The notes beneath the pieces were generated by a model, which saw only the letters and a program-made list of their open reading frames with translations, was not told where the DNA came from and made no database searches. Positions 8,630-17,194 of a stretch of DNA of 64,000 nt are shown in pieces. The translations under genes were made by a program, and so were the position numbers. Location of the stretch: positions 310,001-374,000 of the forward strand of contig NZ_JBNPWZ010000002.1 of assembly GCF_050433565.1 (NCBI RefSeq). The letters run 5' to 3'. Within the stretch, counting starts at the first letter, position 1; each line of letters starts with the position of its first letter. This DNA is from Ornithinibacillus bavariensis (lineage in GTDB: Bacteria; Bacillota; Bacilli; Bacillales; Amphibacillaceae).

Positions 8630-9829
8630 ATGCCTGTTATAGAAGCTAAAAACCTCACCAAGGTTTTTGGGAAAAATCCAAAACAAGCATTAGAATTACT
8701 GGAACAGGGTTTTTCTAAAGAAGAAATTCTAAAAAAGACTGGGAGTACTGTTGGTGTTAATCGTGCATCATTCTCCGTTGAACCTGGTGAAATATTTGTC
8801 ATCATGGGCTTATCCGGTAGTGGTAAATCAACATTAGTTCGGTTGATTAATAGACTTATTGAACCTACAGAAGGAAGTATATTGATTAATGGCCAGGACC
8901 TAGCAAAAATGGATAAAAAGGCGTTACGTCAGGTTAGAAGAGAAAAGCTTGGAATGGTGTTCCAGCGCTTTGCATTATTTCCAAATCGGACAGTATTGCA
9001 AAATACAGAATTTGGGTTAGAAATTCAAAAAGTATCTAAAGAGGAAAGAACGAAGAAGGCTACCGAAGCTTTAGAAATGGTTGGACTTGGTGGTTATCTC
9101 GATCAGCAGCCTAATCAGTTATCAGGTGGCATGCAACAACGTGTTGGTTTAGCAAGAGCACTTGCTAATGATCCCCAAATTCTACTTATGGACGAGGCTT
9201 TTTCCGCGCTTGACCCACTCATTCGTAAGGATATGCAGGATGAATTAATTGATTTACAATCCACAATGAAAAAGACAATCATTTTTATTACCCATGATTT
9301 AGATGAGGCACTTCGTATTGGTGACAGGATTGCACTAATGAAGGATGGTACGATTGTACAAATTGGGACACCAGAAGAAATTCTAATGAACCCTGCAAAT
9401 GATTATGTAGAGCGTTTTGTAGAGGATGTTGATCGTACGAAGGTGTTAACGGCAGAACATATTATGAAGCGACCTGAAACAATTAATACGGATAAACATG
9501 GCCCGCGAGTAGCGTTAGAGCGAATGAAGGAAGCTGGTATATCTAGTATATTAGCAGTAGATAGTAAACGAAACCTGAAGGGGTATGTTACGGCTGATGA
9601 TGCATCAGAGGCGAAGAAGAAAGATATTCGTGATATTTCTGAAATATTAAGGACCGATATTAAGCGGGTTGAAAAGGGAACTTCCATGCATGAAATTTTT
9701 ACTATCATTAATGGTTCACCAATCCCTACTGCAGTCGTTGAAGATGGAAGATTAGTAGGAATTATTGTTCGGGGTGCTGTGATTGCCGCACTTGCAGGGG
9801 ATAGCGAGGTGAATTACGAAAATGTTTAA
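8630..9829 (+). CDS. opuAA: Glycine betaine/proline ABC transporter, ATP-binding subunit (OpuAA type)
   Basis: The 399-residue protein has Walker A GLSGSGKST (60-68), signature LSGGMQQRV, Walker B LLMDEAFSALD and a switch His (FITHDLDEA), followed by two C-terminal CBS domains (about 285-395) that sense ionic strength in OpuA-type importers. The long insertion before Walker A (QALELLEQGFSKEEILKKTG) is characteristic of OpuAA/ProV. I chose ATG 8630, after AGAGGTG; an upstream in-frame ATG at 8543 adds 29 unconserved residues and lies close to the promoter. It is the first gene of the operon and overlaps opuAB by 8 bases. Confidence 0.95.
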   Translation: MPVIEAKNLTKVFGKNPKQALELLEQGFSKEEILKKTGSTVGVNRASFSVEPGEIFVIMGLSGSGKSTLVRLINRLIEPTEGSILINGQDLAKMDKKALRQVRREKLGMVFQRFALFPNRTVLQNTEFGLEIQKVSKEERTKKATEALEMVGLGGYLDQQPNQLSGGMQQRVGLARALANDPQILLMDEAFSALDPLIRKDMQDELIDLQSTMKKTIIFITHDLDEALRIGDRIALMKDGTIVQIGTPEEILMNPANDYVERFVEDVDRTKVLTAEHIMKRPETINTDKHGPRVALERMKEAGISSILAVDSKRNLKGYVTADDASEAKKKDIRDISEILRTDIKRVEKGTSMHEIFTIINGSPIPTAVVEDGRLVGIIVRGAVIAALAGDSEVNYENV

Positions 9830-10679
9830 TACGTTAAAAGATTGGTTTATCGATGGTATACCCATTGCAGAGGGTACGGAGTGGTTGACAGACCAAATTA
9901 CAGAAAAATTTTCATTCTTATTTGATCCTATAAAAGAGCATTTAGGCAATTTCATGGACTTTACAACAGATAATCTATTGTTAGTACCACCAGTGATTAT
10001 TATTATCATTGTTGCTTTAGTAGCATTTTTCTTGAGTGGAAAAAAACTTGGTTTAGCAGTTTTTTCAATTTTAGGTCTATGGTTAATTTATAATCAAGGA
10101 TTTTGGGAGCACCTAATAAACACATTTGCATTAGTTCTGATTGCAAGTTTATTATCCGTTATTGTTGGGGTTCCTGTAGGGATTCTTATGTCTAAAAGTA
10201 AAACGGCTGAATCAATCATAAAGCCTATTTTGGACTTTATGCAGACTATGCCGGCATTTGTTTATCTTATTCCGGCAGTAGCTTTTTTCAGTATTGGGAT
10301 GGTACCAGGTATATTTGCATCACTAATTTTTGCAACACCACCAACCGTACGCTTTACTAACCTAGGAATTCGTCAGGTTTCTAAAGAGCTCATTGAAGCT
10401 TCAGAAGCTTTCGGTAGTACGGGAATGCAGAAGCTTTTAAAGGTTGAACTACCAATGGCTAAAGCCACCATTATGGCAGGAATTAACCAAACGGTTATGC
10501 TAGCACTTTCGATGGTAGTTATTGCATCGATGATTGGGGCACCCGGCCTTGGACGAGAAGTATTATCTGCTCTCCAACGTGCCCAGGTAGGGACAGGTTT
10601 TGTAGCTGGTATTGGAATTGTAATTTTAGCAATCATTATTGATCGCTTTACTCAAAGTGCAAATTCTAAAAAACATTAA
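9822..10679 (+). CDS. opuAB: Glycine betaine/proline ABC transporter permease (OpuAB type)
   Basis: The 285-residue protein has an extended N-terminal segment followed by about six to seven membrane helices. The permease EAA-like loop (ELIEASEAFGSTGMQKLLKVELPMA) contacts the ATPase, and the betaine-permease stretch MQTMPAFVYLIPAVAFF is present. It overlaps the end of opuAA and has GAGGTG inside that gene. It forms the channel for osmolyte import. Confidence 0.95.
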   Translation: MFNTLKDWFIDGIPIAEGTEWLTDQITEKFSFLFDPIKEHLGNFMDFTTDNLLLVPPVIIIIIVALVAFFLSGKKLGLAVFSILGLWLIYNQGFWEHLINTFALVLIASLLSVIVGVPVGILMSKSKTAESIIKPILDFMQTMPAFVYLIPAVAFFSIGMVPGIFASLIFATPPTVRFTNLGIRQVSKELIEASEAFGSTGMQKLLKVELPMAKATIMAGINQTVMLALSMVVIASMIGAPGLGREVLSALQRAQVGTGFVAGIGIVILAIIIDRFTQSANSKKH

Positions 10680-10758
10680 TACCCTTATTTATAGAGCTGG
10701 TATCTTTTCAAAGATGAGAAGTTCCATATAAATCATTAAAGAGGAGAGGTTTACACAT

Positions 10759-11682
10759 ATGTTGAAACGGAAATGGAAGAGTCTTTGTTTAACTTTAGGT
10801 CTATCTCTTACCTTAGTTTTAGCAGGATGCGGATCAGGTGATAAGGATTCATCTGATGGAACTGCAACTGATGGTAATGGAGAAACTAATTATAGTAAAG
10901 CAGTTGATTACACGATTACAGGTATTGAAGCAGGTGCTGGTGTATTTAAGGCAGCAGAACAAGCAGTAGAGGATTATGGACTTGATGGCTGGGAAGTACA
11001 AGCATCATCAAGTGGAGCAATGGCAACCGTATTAGGAGAAGCCATAAAAAATAAAGAGCCTATCATTGTTACTGGGTGGTCACCACACTGGAAATTTGCT
11101 AAATATGACCTTAAATATCTAGAGGATCCGAAGGGCACATTTGGTGATGAGGAGACTATTTCTACGATGGTTCGTAAAGGGCTGGTAGAAGATAAGCCAA
11201 ACGCATATAAAGTACTTGATCAATTTTTCTGGACAGAAGAGGATATGAATGCTGTTATGCTAGAAATTTCGAATGGCGGAAACCCTTCAGAAGTTGCTGC
11301 TAATTGGGTTGAAAAAAATGCCGATAAAGTTGCAGAGTGGACTAAAGGAGCAGAAAAAGTTGATGATCAAGAAATTGAATTAGTGTATGTAGAATGGGAT
11401 ACAGAGGTTGCTTCTACTCATGTTGTTGGAAAAGTTTTAGAGGATCTAGGTTTTAAGGTCAAGCTTACACCACTTGATAATGCTGTAATGTGGCAAGCAG
11501 TTGCTAATGGTGAGGCTGATGGTATGGTAGCCGCATGGTTACCTGGTACACATGGGGACTTATATGAAGAGTATAAAGATCAATTAGTTGACCTTGGTGC
11601 AAATCTTGAAGGTGCAAAAATCGGCCTAGTAGTTCCAGCTTATATGGACATTGATTCTATCGAAGATCTGGAAGCGAAATAA
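10759..11682 (+). CDS. opuAC: Glycine betaine-binding lipoprotein (OpuAC type), copy 1
   Basis: The 307-residue protein has a lipoprotein signal ending LVLAGC, a low-complexity linker, and a betaine-binding fold. Tryptophans in GWSPHW, EWDTEVAS and AAWLPGTH are in the regions that form the aromatic cage around the quaternary amine in OpuAC. It follows opuAB by 79 bases with a GAGGAGAGG site and ends at a hairpin terminator. A second, diverged copy follows. Confidence 0.93.
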   Translation: MLKRKWKSLCLTLGLSLTLVLAGCGSGDKDSSDGTATDGNGETNYSKAVDYTITGIEAGAGVFKAAEQAVEDYGLDGWEVQASSSGAMATVLGEAIKNKEPIIVTGWSPHWKFAKYDLKYLEDPKGTFGDEETISTMVRKGLVEDKPNAYKVLDQFFWTEEDMNAVMLEISNGGNPSEVAANWVEKNADKVAEWTKGAEKVDDQEIELVYVEWDTEVASTHVVGKVLEDLGFKVKLTPLDNAVMWQAVANGEADGMVAAWLPGTHGDLYEEYKDQLVDLGANLEGAKIGLVVPAYMDIDSIEDLEAK

Positions 11683-11696
11683 TGTCATTATAATAG

Positions 11697-11729
11697 AGCA
11701 GGCAATTCATTTTGTCTGCTTTTGTTTTT
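11697..11729 (+). terminator. Terminator between the two opuAC-type genes
   Basis: AGCAGGCAA pairs with TTGTCTGCT (one G-U pair) and is followed by TTTTGTTTTT. The second binding-protein gene therefore probably has its own promoter or depends on read-through. Confidence 0.8.
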
Positions 11730-11819
11730 AGAATAGCTAATTAGAAAATACAAAAAACTTGATTAATAGTCGTAATGAGAGACTAGCTTGAAAAAAGATG
11801 TAAAGGGGTTTTTAAGTCA

Positions 11820-12725
11820 ATGAAAAGGTTCTCTTTAGTAATTGGATTAATTGCTGCACTCGTACTAGCGGGCTGTGGTGATAGCTCTTTTGAACAAAAG
11901 AATGACAGTAATGAAACAGGCTATAGCAAGGCAGTCAATTATACAATAACAGGTATTGAGCCAGGGGCAGGTATTACAGTTACAACAGAAAAGGCAATTG
12001 AAGCATATGATAGCTTACATGGATGGACACTTGAACAATCCTCAACTGCAGCGATGGCAATAGAGCTGGATAAAGCGATGAAAGCTAGAAAGCCAATTAT
12101 TATCACTGGCTGGAACCCGCATTGGACATTTGCCAAGTATCCGGATATGAAATATTTAGAAGATCCAAAAGGGATATATGGTGGCGTTGAAGAAATAAGA
12201 ACTTTGGCTCGTAAAGGCTTACAGGAAGATAAGCCTGAAGCGTACAAAATCTTAGACCAATTCCATTGGGAAGTAGAGGATATGGAAGAAATCATGTATG
12301 AGTCAAATGAAACAGGTGAGGATATTGCAGAAGTAGCAAAGAAATGGGTAGCAAATAATTCAGATAAGGTTAAGGAATGGACAGAAGGGATAAATGATGT
12401 TGATGGTGTTAAAATTGAATTAGTATCGACACCATGGGATTCTGAACGAGCTTCTGCAAGTGTTCTAAAAGAAGTGATGGAACAAAAGGGCTTTCAGGTA
12501 TCAATTACTCCTGTTGACGTTGCTGTAATGTTTGAATCTATTGCAGGTGGTGATGGTGACGCTACTTTAGCTGCTTGGCTACCAATCACACATAAGGATT
12601 TCTATGATAGCTATAAGGACGACTTTGATGATTTAGGTGCAAACCTAGAAGGAGCTAAAATTGGTTTAGTGGTTCCTGCTTATATGGACATTGATTCCAT
12701 TGAAGACTTAGAACCGAATGAATAA
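11820..12725 (+). CDS. Glycine betaine-binding lipoprotein (OpuAC type), copy 2
   Basis: The 301-residue paralogue of the preceding gene has a lipobox VLAGC, the same start motif (YSKAVNYTITGIE) and the same Trp-containing segments (GWNPHW, PWDSERAS, AAWLPITH). The last 28 conserved residues (about 270-297) are identical in the two proteins, but the DNA there differs at many third positions. This implies an old duplication under selection. Middle regions differ, so affinity or substrate range may differ. AAAGGGG precedes the start. A strong terminator ends the locus. Confidence 0.9.
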   Translation: MKRFSLVIGLIAALVLAGCGDSSFEQKNDSNETGYSKAVNYTITGIEPGAGITVTTEKAIEAYDSLHGWTLEQSSTAAMAIELDKAMKARKPIIITGWNPHWTFAKYPDMKYLEDPKGIYGGVEEIRTLARKGLQEDKPEAYKILDQFHWEVEDMEEIMYESNETGEDIAEVAKKWVANNSDKVKEWTEGINDVDGVKIELVSTPWDSERASASVLKEVMEQKGFQVSITPVDVAVMFESIAGGDGDATLAAWLPITHKDFYDSYKDDFDDLGANLEGAKIGLVVPAYMDIDSIEDLEPNE

Positions 12726-12731
12726 TAAGAT

Positions 12732-12774
12732 AAAAAAAGCTTTCTCGAAACTAATTTCGGGAAAGCTTTTATCT
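12732..12774. terminator. Terminator after the second opuAC-type gene
   Basis: AGCTTTCTCGAAA pairs with TTTCGGGAAAGCT, with A- and T-rich flanks, and could also act on the opposite strand. Confidence 0.85.
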
Positions 12775-12845
12775 TGAATCAAACTTATAATGTTATTGTA
12801 ACAGTAGTGTGGAACCTCATTAAAGTTAAGTTATGCTGTGTAAAC

Positions 12846-13205
12846 TTAACCCTTTTGTACTTTTTCTTCCAAATCCTTCAAACTGGATTCTATTTGTTCT
12901 AAGTATTGATGGATATTATGTTGATGTGGTTCAACTGATTCCTTCCATTCGACAACGGAGCTTTTCATTTCCTGTGTTAATTCTTTAATTAGGGAAACGC
13001 CTTCCTTAGATGTTGCTGCAAGCTGATTTTTCAAACGTAAACTGTCTAGCTTTAGCTTCTCTAATAATTCCTTCCACTCAATACCTTGATTCATTACCTT
13101 GGCTCGTAGTTCTTTTCCAGATGTAGGCGCACTTAATAATGTTGCGGTGGCACCTACAACACCTCCTACTAAAATTCCTAAAAACAATGATTTACCACTT
13201 GCCAT
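12846..13205 (-). CDS. yhaH: YhaH/YtxH-domain protein
   Basis: The 119-residue protein has an N-terminal glycine-rich hydrophobic segment (SLFLGILVGGVVGATATLLSAP), the GKELR motif of the YtxH family, then a long amphipathic helical or coiled-coil tail. Such proteins are membrane-associated and linked to general stress, but their function is undefined. The start has AAAGGAG. The position between opuA and trpP matches yhaH of B. subtilis. A short GTTAAGTT/AACTTAAC hairpin overlaps the stop codon. Confidence 0.85.
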   Translation of the reverse strand: MASGKSLFLGILVGGVVGATATLLSAPTSGKELRAKVMNQGIEWKELLEKLKLDSLRLKNQLAATSKEGVSLIKELTQEMKSSVVEWKESVEPHQHNIHQYLEQIESSLKDLEEKVQKG

Positions 13206-13315
13206 ACTTTACCGCTCCTTTCCCACTTACTATATTTTTTCCTGGTTTTCTCTATTTTATGTTTAGTATTCTAGTCTGTACGGAAATTTGCCGCATGGAT
13301 AAATTACTATCGGTT

Positions 13316-13350
13316 TAAAAAATCCTCTGACAAGTGAACGCCAGAGGATT
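13316..13350 (-). terminator. Terminator of trpP
   Basis: On the minus strand, AATCCTCTG pairs with CAGAGGATT and is followed by TTTTTAA, 14 bases after the trpP stop. Confidence 0.85.
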
Positions 13351-13363
13351 AACGTACAAATCA

Positions 13364-13879
13364 TTAAACTGTAATTGGCTTTGAACGTTTCAATATTTGT
13401 TGGACGACCGGATAGATAATTACCATTAAGACAGTATTTAGTCCGGCTGCTGGTAAAACAGCAGTTGTAAAAGCAAATAAAAATGCTCCATCCATTAGGC
13501 CAATAACAAAAAATACGAGACTTAGAAAAATTGACCCACTTATCAAGGTTCCAACCGCAGTTAGCACAGGTGCAGCGATATTACTATTTAACCGATCTTT
13601 CACTAATAGAAATAAAGCAAAGAAAATCAATGCCGTTACCGGTTTTTCAATGATGTTAGCAATTTGTCCACCTGGTGCATTCGAAGTTAATCCAGATAAA
13701 ATACCTGTTGCAATGGCCAGTACACTCACATATTTTAGCTTAGGAAACAGCATAATTCCTATAAACATCATGGCCAACATCATGTCTGGTGTAACACCAT
13801 AAATTGGAGGCATGATAAAGTGCAGCACTGCACCAATCCCCACTAAAAGTGATAGAATTACTAAAATCCTAGTATTCAT
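13364..13879 (-). CDS. trpP: TrpP, tryptophan transport membrane protein
   Basis: The 171-residue protein has about five membrane helices and the family landmarks PPIYGVTPDMMLAMMF and LTSNAPGGQIANIIEKPVT. The locus (between yhaH and hit) is that of trpP (yhaG) in B. subtilis, whose translation is repressed by the tryptophan-activated RNA-binding protein TRAP. The leader here carries the corresponding pattern of triplets overlapping the ribosome-binding site (see 13886-13913). Confidence 0.9.
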   Translation of the reverse strand: MNTRILVILSLLVGIGAVLHFIMPPIYGVTPDMMLAMMFIGIMLFPKLKYVSVLAIATGILSGLTSNAPGGQIANIIEKPVTALIFFALFLLVKDRLNSNIAAPVLTAVGTLISGSIFLSLVFFVIGLMDGAFLFAFTTAVLPAAGLNTVLMVIIYPVVQQILKRSKPITV

Positions 13880-13885
13880 TTGTAT

Positions 13886-13913
13886 CTCTCCTCAACTAAG
13901 CTTTGCTAAGCTC
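13886..13913 (-). promoter_or_regulatory. TRAP-type (G/U)AG triplet array over the trpP ribosome-binding site
   Basis: On the trpP strand, six triplets recur every five bases: GAG, UAG, AAG, UAG, GAG, GAG, starting at 13913, 13908, 13903, 13898, 13893 and 13888. Five of the six fit (G/U)AG and each spacer is two bases, the geometry bound by the 11-subunit TRAP ring. The last two triplets form the ribosome-binding site GAGGAG. Further GAG triplets lie upstream at 13929 and 13941. The mtrB gene for TRAP is not in this window. Confidence 0.75.
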
Positions 13914-14027
13914 TTTGTTTTAGTTCCTCAACTGTACACTCGTTGTCAGCTGCAGAAACTTACTTAAATTATATCAAACATTATTTAAAATAAAAAGTAC
14001 AATTTTATAATTGTTAGTTATTTTTGA

Positions 14028-14456
14028 CTACTTAATTTCCTTATTAATATCTGCCGCAATTCGTTGTAAATCTTCTTGCTTATATTCATTGGTATGAACT
14101 TTCCAATTTGCCGAATAGCCGTCTCCCTCGCCATAACGAGGAATTAAATGAATATGTAAATGGAAGACAGATTGGTCTGCAGCTGGTTCATTATTATTCA
14201 ACAAATTCAATCCAGCTGGTTGATAAGCTTCTTTAATTGCATTTGCAATTTTGGGAATGCGTGCAAATAGCTCACTTGCTATTTCACTAGGAGTTTCATA
14301 AATGTTTTTCGTATGAACCTTTGGAATGACTAATGTATGTCCTTTTGTTACTTGACTAATATCAAGGAATGCAAACACATAATCATCCTCATACACCTTT
14401 GCAGAAGGAATTTCTCCGGCAATTATTTTACAAAATATACAATCTTCATGTGCCAT
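14028..14456 (-). CDS. hit: Hit, histidine-triad nucleotide-binding protein
   Basis: The 142-residue protein has the histidine triad HLHIHLIPRY (His 99, 101, 103) and an N-terminal zinc-binding CIFCKI (Cys 6, 9). HIT proteins hydrolyse nucleoside phosphoramidates and adenylates. The start has AGGAG. It is adjacent to ecsAB as in B. subtilis, where hit is divergent from ecs. Confidence 0.95.
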   Translation of the reverse strand: MAHEDCIFCKIIAGEIPSAKVYEDDYVFAFLDISQVTKGHTLVIPKVHTKNIYETPSEIASELFARIPKIANAIKEAYQPAGLNLLNNNEPAADQSVFHLHIHLIPRYGEGDGYSANWKVHTNEYKQEDLQRIAADINKEIK

Positions 14457-14556
14457 ATTACCAACTCCTGACTTTTTCTTCTATTGTAATTAGTTGGGCG
14501 TGTAAAAGTAAAGGAAAGTATGTTGTTTTAGTTAAAGAACATTTGCTTCAAACCCA

Positions 14557-14606
14557 ACTTCTAAAACAAAAAAAGAAACAGGCTGCCTAAATGGCAAGCC
14601 TGTTTT
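14557..14606. terminator. Hairpin with T-rich flanks upstream of hit
   Basis: AAACAGGCTGCC (14576-14587) pairs with GGC-A-AGCCTGTTT (14593-14605). The minus-strand side is followed by seven T residues. It lies outside any recognised gene end and abuts the MITE-like element, so it may be a preserved terminator of a lost gene. Confidence 0.6.
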
Positions 14607-14885
14607 GTGTAGAGTCGGGGATAATACTAATGTGGGGACTTGTAAATGACCTTGTTATTCGCTTATGCAAATTACTGGTTTTTTTACAAAAACCTTTTTG
14701 TTAGTATCCCTTGGCGTTGAGATATCTTCTAACAAAAGGGTTTTATAGCATTAGATTATCTTTCACCAACACCCCATTTGTTTTATAACAAATTTTTTAG
14801 TGAAGCATCTTCAATATTTTCCAACGCTAACACCTCATTTTTGTTGAACAAAATGGATTACAGTGAATAATCCTCGACCCTACAC
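14607..14885. mobile_element. MITE-like element with terminal inverted repeats
   Basis: The two ends are imperfect inverted repeats. The left end, GTGTAGAGTCGGGGATAA at 14607-14624, matches the complement of the right end (14868-14885) at 15 of 18 positions. Inside is a 16-bp stem (14689-14704 with 14729-14744), two smaller hairpins (14776-14795 ATTTGTT/AACAAAT followed by T6, and 14838-14855) and no coding frame. These features fit a small non-autonomous transposable element. The parent family is not identified and no clear target-site duplication is visible. Confidence 0.55.
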
Positions 14886-14959
14886 TATTATTTTGAACAA
14901 ATATCAAAATTCTATGCATTACAGTAGAAAAATGTCGAAAATCTTAATGGGATTTTCTT

Positions 14960-14988
14960 TTGGATTTTAAATGTATTAATGATAAAAT
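14960..14988 (+). promoter_or_regulatory. Putative sigma-A promoter of ecsAB
   Basis: TTGGAT and TAAAAT are separated by 17 bases, 33 bases upstream of the ecsA start codon. Confidence 0.6.
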
Positions 14989-15020
14989 TTTAACAAGTGA
15001 AAATCTAGGGGGAGAGCTTT

Positions 15021-15764
15021 GTGGAACCATTATTACATATTGAAGATTTGGTTGGGGGCTATACCCATAAAAATGTTCTTCATGGCATTTCTTTTGATGT
15101 GAACCAAAAAGAAATAGTTGGTTTAATCGGATTAAATGGTGCTGGGAAGAGTACAACCATTAAACATATCATTGGGTTAATGCAGCCGAAAAAAGGGTCA
15201 ATATCTATTAATGGTAAGACCTTCAAGGAAAACCCGACAATCTATCGAAATCAATTAGCATATATTCCAGAAATGCCAATTCTTTACGATGAGTTAACCT
15301 TATATGAGCATTTGCGTTTAACGGCAATGGCATATGATATTCCTGAGGAACTGTTTGAGAAGAGGCTTGAAATATTGTTAAAGGAATTTCGAATGGAGAA
15401 AAAACTAAAGTGGTTTCCGGTGCATTTTTCCAAGGGAATGCGTCAAAAGGTGATGATAATGTGTGCATTTCTTATTGAACCACCACTTTATATTGTGGAC
15501 GAGCCATTTGTGGGACTTGATCCGCTTGGTATACAATCGTACTTGAATTTAATGAATAAGATGAAAGCAAATGGATCTGGTATCCTTATGTCTACTCATA
15601 TATTAGCTACTGCTGAACGATATTGTGATAGGTTTGTAATTCTTCATGATGGGGAAATAAGAGCCTATGGAACATTAGAGGATTTACGAGAGCAATTTGA
15701 TATGCCAAAGGCTACGCTGGATGACCTCTATGTTCAGCTAACAAAGGAAGATAGCCATGTTTAA
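15021..15764 (+). CDS. ecsA: EcsA, ABC transporter ATP-binding subunit
   Basis: The 247-residue ATPase has Walker A GLNGAGKST (37-45), an unusual signature FSKGMRQKV typical of EcsA, and Walker B LYIVDEPFVGLDP. EcsAB is needed for normal protein secretion, competence and sporulation and for regulated proteolysis through RasP in B. subtilis. The start is GTG after AGGGGGAGAG. It overlaps ecsB by 8 bases. Confidence 0.95.
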   Translation: MEPLLHIEDLVGGYTHKNVLHGISFDVNQKEIVGLIGLNGAGKSTTIKHIIGLMQPKKGSISINGKTFKENPTIYRNQLAYIPEMPILYDELTLYEHLRLTAMAYDIPEELFEKRLEILLKEFRMEKKLKWFPVHFSKGMRQKVMIMCAFLIEPPLYIVDEPFVGLDPLGIQSYLNLMNKMKANGSGILMSTHILATAERYCDRFVILHDGEIRAYGTLEDLREQFDMPKATLDDLYVQLTKEDSHV

Positions 15765-16971
15765 CTCACATGACTTTTTTATGAAGCGATTTAGCATTCA
15801 TATAAAGGACACTAGTAGATATTTAAAATATATCTTTAATGGACATATTGCTTTCGCCATGCTGTTTTTCATTGCAGCAGCAGCATATTATTATCAGCAA
15901 TGGTTAGCTAATATACCAGAAAATTTCCCAACATCTTGGTTAATGGGAATCGTTTTCGGAATTGTTGTAAGTTATAGTCCTGTACGAACCTTGTTAAAAG
16001 AGCCAGATCTCGTCTTTTTAATTGCTGCTGAGCATAAAATGAGTGCTTATTTTCGAAATGCCCTTATCTATAGCTTTGTCATTCAACTATATATTGTTGC
16101 ACTTGTAGTTGCAGCATTTGGACCATTATATTTTGCATCATTTCCAGAGCGTGAGGGAAGAGTATATCTTTTTACTATTTTGGTTGTGCTAATTTTTAAA
16201 TTGTGGAATTTATTCGCAAATTGGTGGATGTTAAAGATACGGGATAAAAATATCCGTTACACAGATCAAGCTGCACGCTTTATATTAAATGTTGCCGTAT
16301 TTTACTTTCTTATAAGTGGGGAAATGGTTATCGCGGGAATAATAACGATTCTTTTTGTCATTATTTTTCTTTATGACCTCGGTCTTTCTAGAAAACAAGC
16401 TGGTCTTGCTTGGGAATTATTAGTAGAAAAGGATCAACATCGTATGCAGTCCTTTTATCGATTTGCCAATCTTTTCACAGATGTACCACATTTGAAAAAT
16501 CGAATTAGACCACGACACTGGCTCGTATCCTTCGTTGAAAAGAGAATCCCATTTGATAGGAAGAATACGTATGACTATTTGTACCGTATTACCTTTATTC
16601 GCGGTGGCGATTATATGTCGATGTATCTTCGTTTAATTGTAATTGGTGGGCTATTTATTTACTACATTCCGAATATCTGGATCAAGATTCTTTTTGCGAT
16701 TTTATTTCTATATATGAGTAGCTTCCAAATGATGACACTATATCAGCATCATCGTACAATTATGTGGTTAGATTTATATCCAGTTGACGTCGAACAACGA
16801 AAGACAGCACTAATAAAATGGCTTGTTCAGCTAGCAATGATTCAGACTATACTCTATGCAATCGTCTTTCTTTTTACGCAAGCATTTTTAGGATTTGCCA
16901 TAACACTTGTTGGTGGAATTCTATTTGTATATTTGTTTACGAATGGGTATGTAAAGCACAAGCTTGTATAA
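15757..16971 (+). CDS. ecsB: EcsB, ABC transporter membrane subunit
   Basis: The 404-residue integral-membrane partner of EcsA has about eight hydrophobic helices in two groups (around 25-125 and 170-205, then 285-395). It is translated from AAAGGAAG inside ecsA. EcsC, the third gene in B. subtilis, is not present; a terminator follows and then yhaA on the other strand. Confidence 0.95.
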   Translation: MFNSHDFFMKRFSIHIKDTSRYLKYIFNGHIAFAMLFFIAAAAYYYQQWLANIPENFPTSWLMGIVFGIVVSYSPVRTLLKEPDLVFLIAAEHKMSAYFRNALIYSFVIQLYIVALVVAAFGPLYFASFPEREGRVYLFTILVVLIFKLWNLFANWWMLKIRDKNIRYTDQAARFILNVAVFYFLISGEMVIAGIITILFVIIFLYDLGLSRKQAGLAWELLVEKDQHRMQSFYRFANLFTDVPHLKNRIRPRHWLVSFVEKRIPFDRKNTYDYLYRITFIRGGDYMSMYLRLIVIGGLFIYYIPNIWIKILFAILFLYMSSFQMMTLYQHHRTIMWLDLYPVDVEQRKTALIKWLVQLAMIQTILYAIVFLFTQAFLGFAITLVGGILFVYLFTNGYVKHKLV

Positions 16972-16977
16972 TACAGT

Positions 16978-17020
16978 AAGGGTAGTCCTTTTGAGAAGAA
17001 TAAAGGGCCACCCTTTTATG
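16978..17020. terminator. Terminator after ecsB
   Basis: AAGGGTAGTCCTTT pairs with AAAGGGCCACCCTT and is followed by a T-rich segment. Confidence 0.8.
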
Positions 17021-17137
17021 TTTTGTGACTATTTCAAAGTATATTCAATGCTGTTATCCTTAAATTTATCAAAGAGTTGATTATGGTAATTTAATAGGAA
17101 ACCATTCTCAGCAACATAAATACTTTTCCGTCTTGAA

Positions 17138-17173
17138 ACCCAAAAGTCAGATTATTGATGCTGACTTTTGGGT
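17138..17173. terminator. 13-bp perfect inverted repeat after yhaA
   Basis: ACCCAAAAGTCAG and its exact complement are separated by 10 bases. It lies 22 bases after the yhaA stop. Neither side has a good T-run, so termination may be inefficient. Confidence 0.6.
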
Positions 17174-17194
17174 ATAAACTAATTTACGAGGCAA

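Noticed and set aside
11600..12720. Recent gene conversion between the two opuAC-type genes
   Set aside because: The identical protein stretch is encoded by DNA with many synonymous differences, which points to selection on an old duplicate.
14369..14590. 73-residue plus-strand frame over the hit start
   Set aside because: It lies antisense to the conserved N-terminus of hit, has no ribosome-binding site and an unlikely composition.
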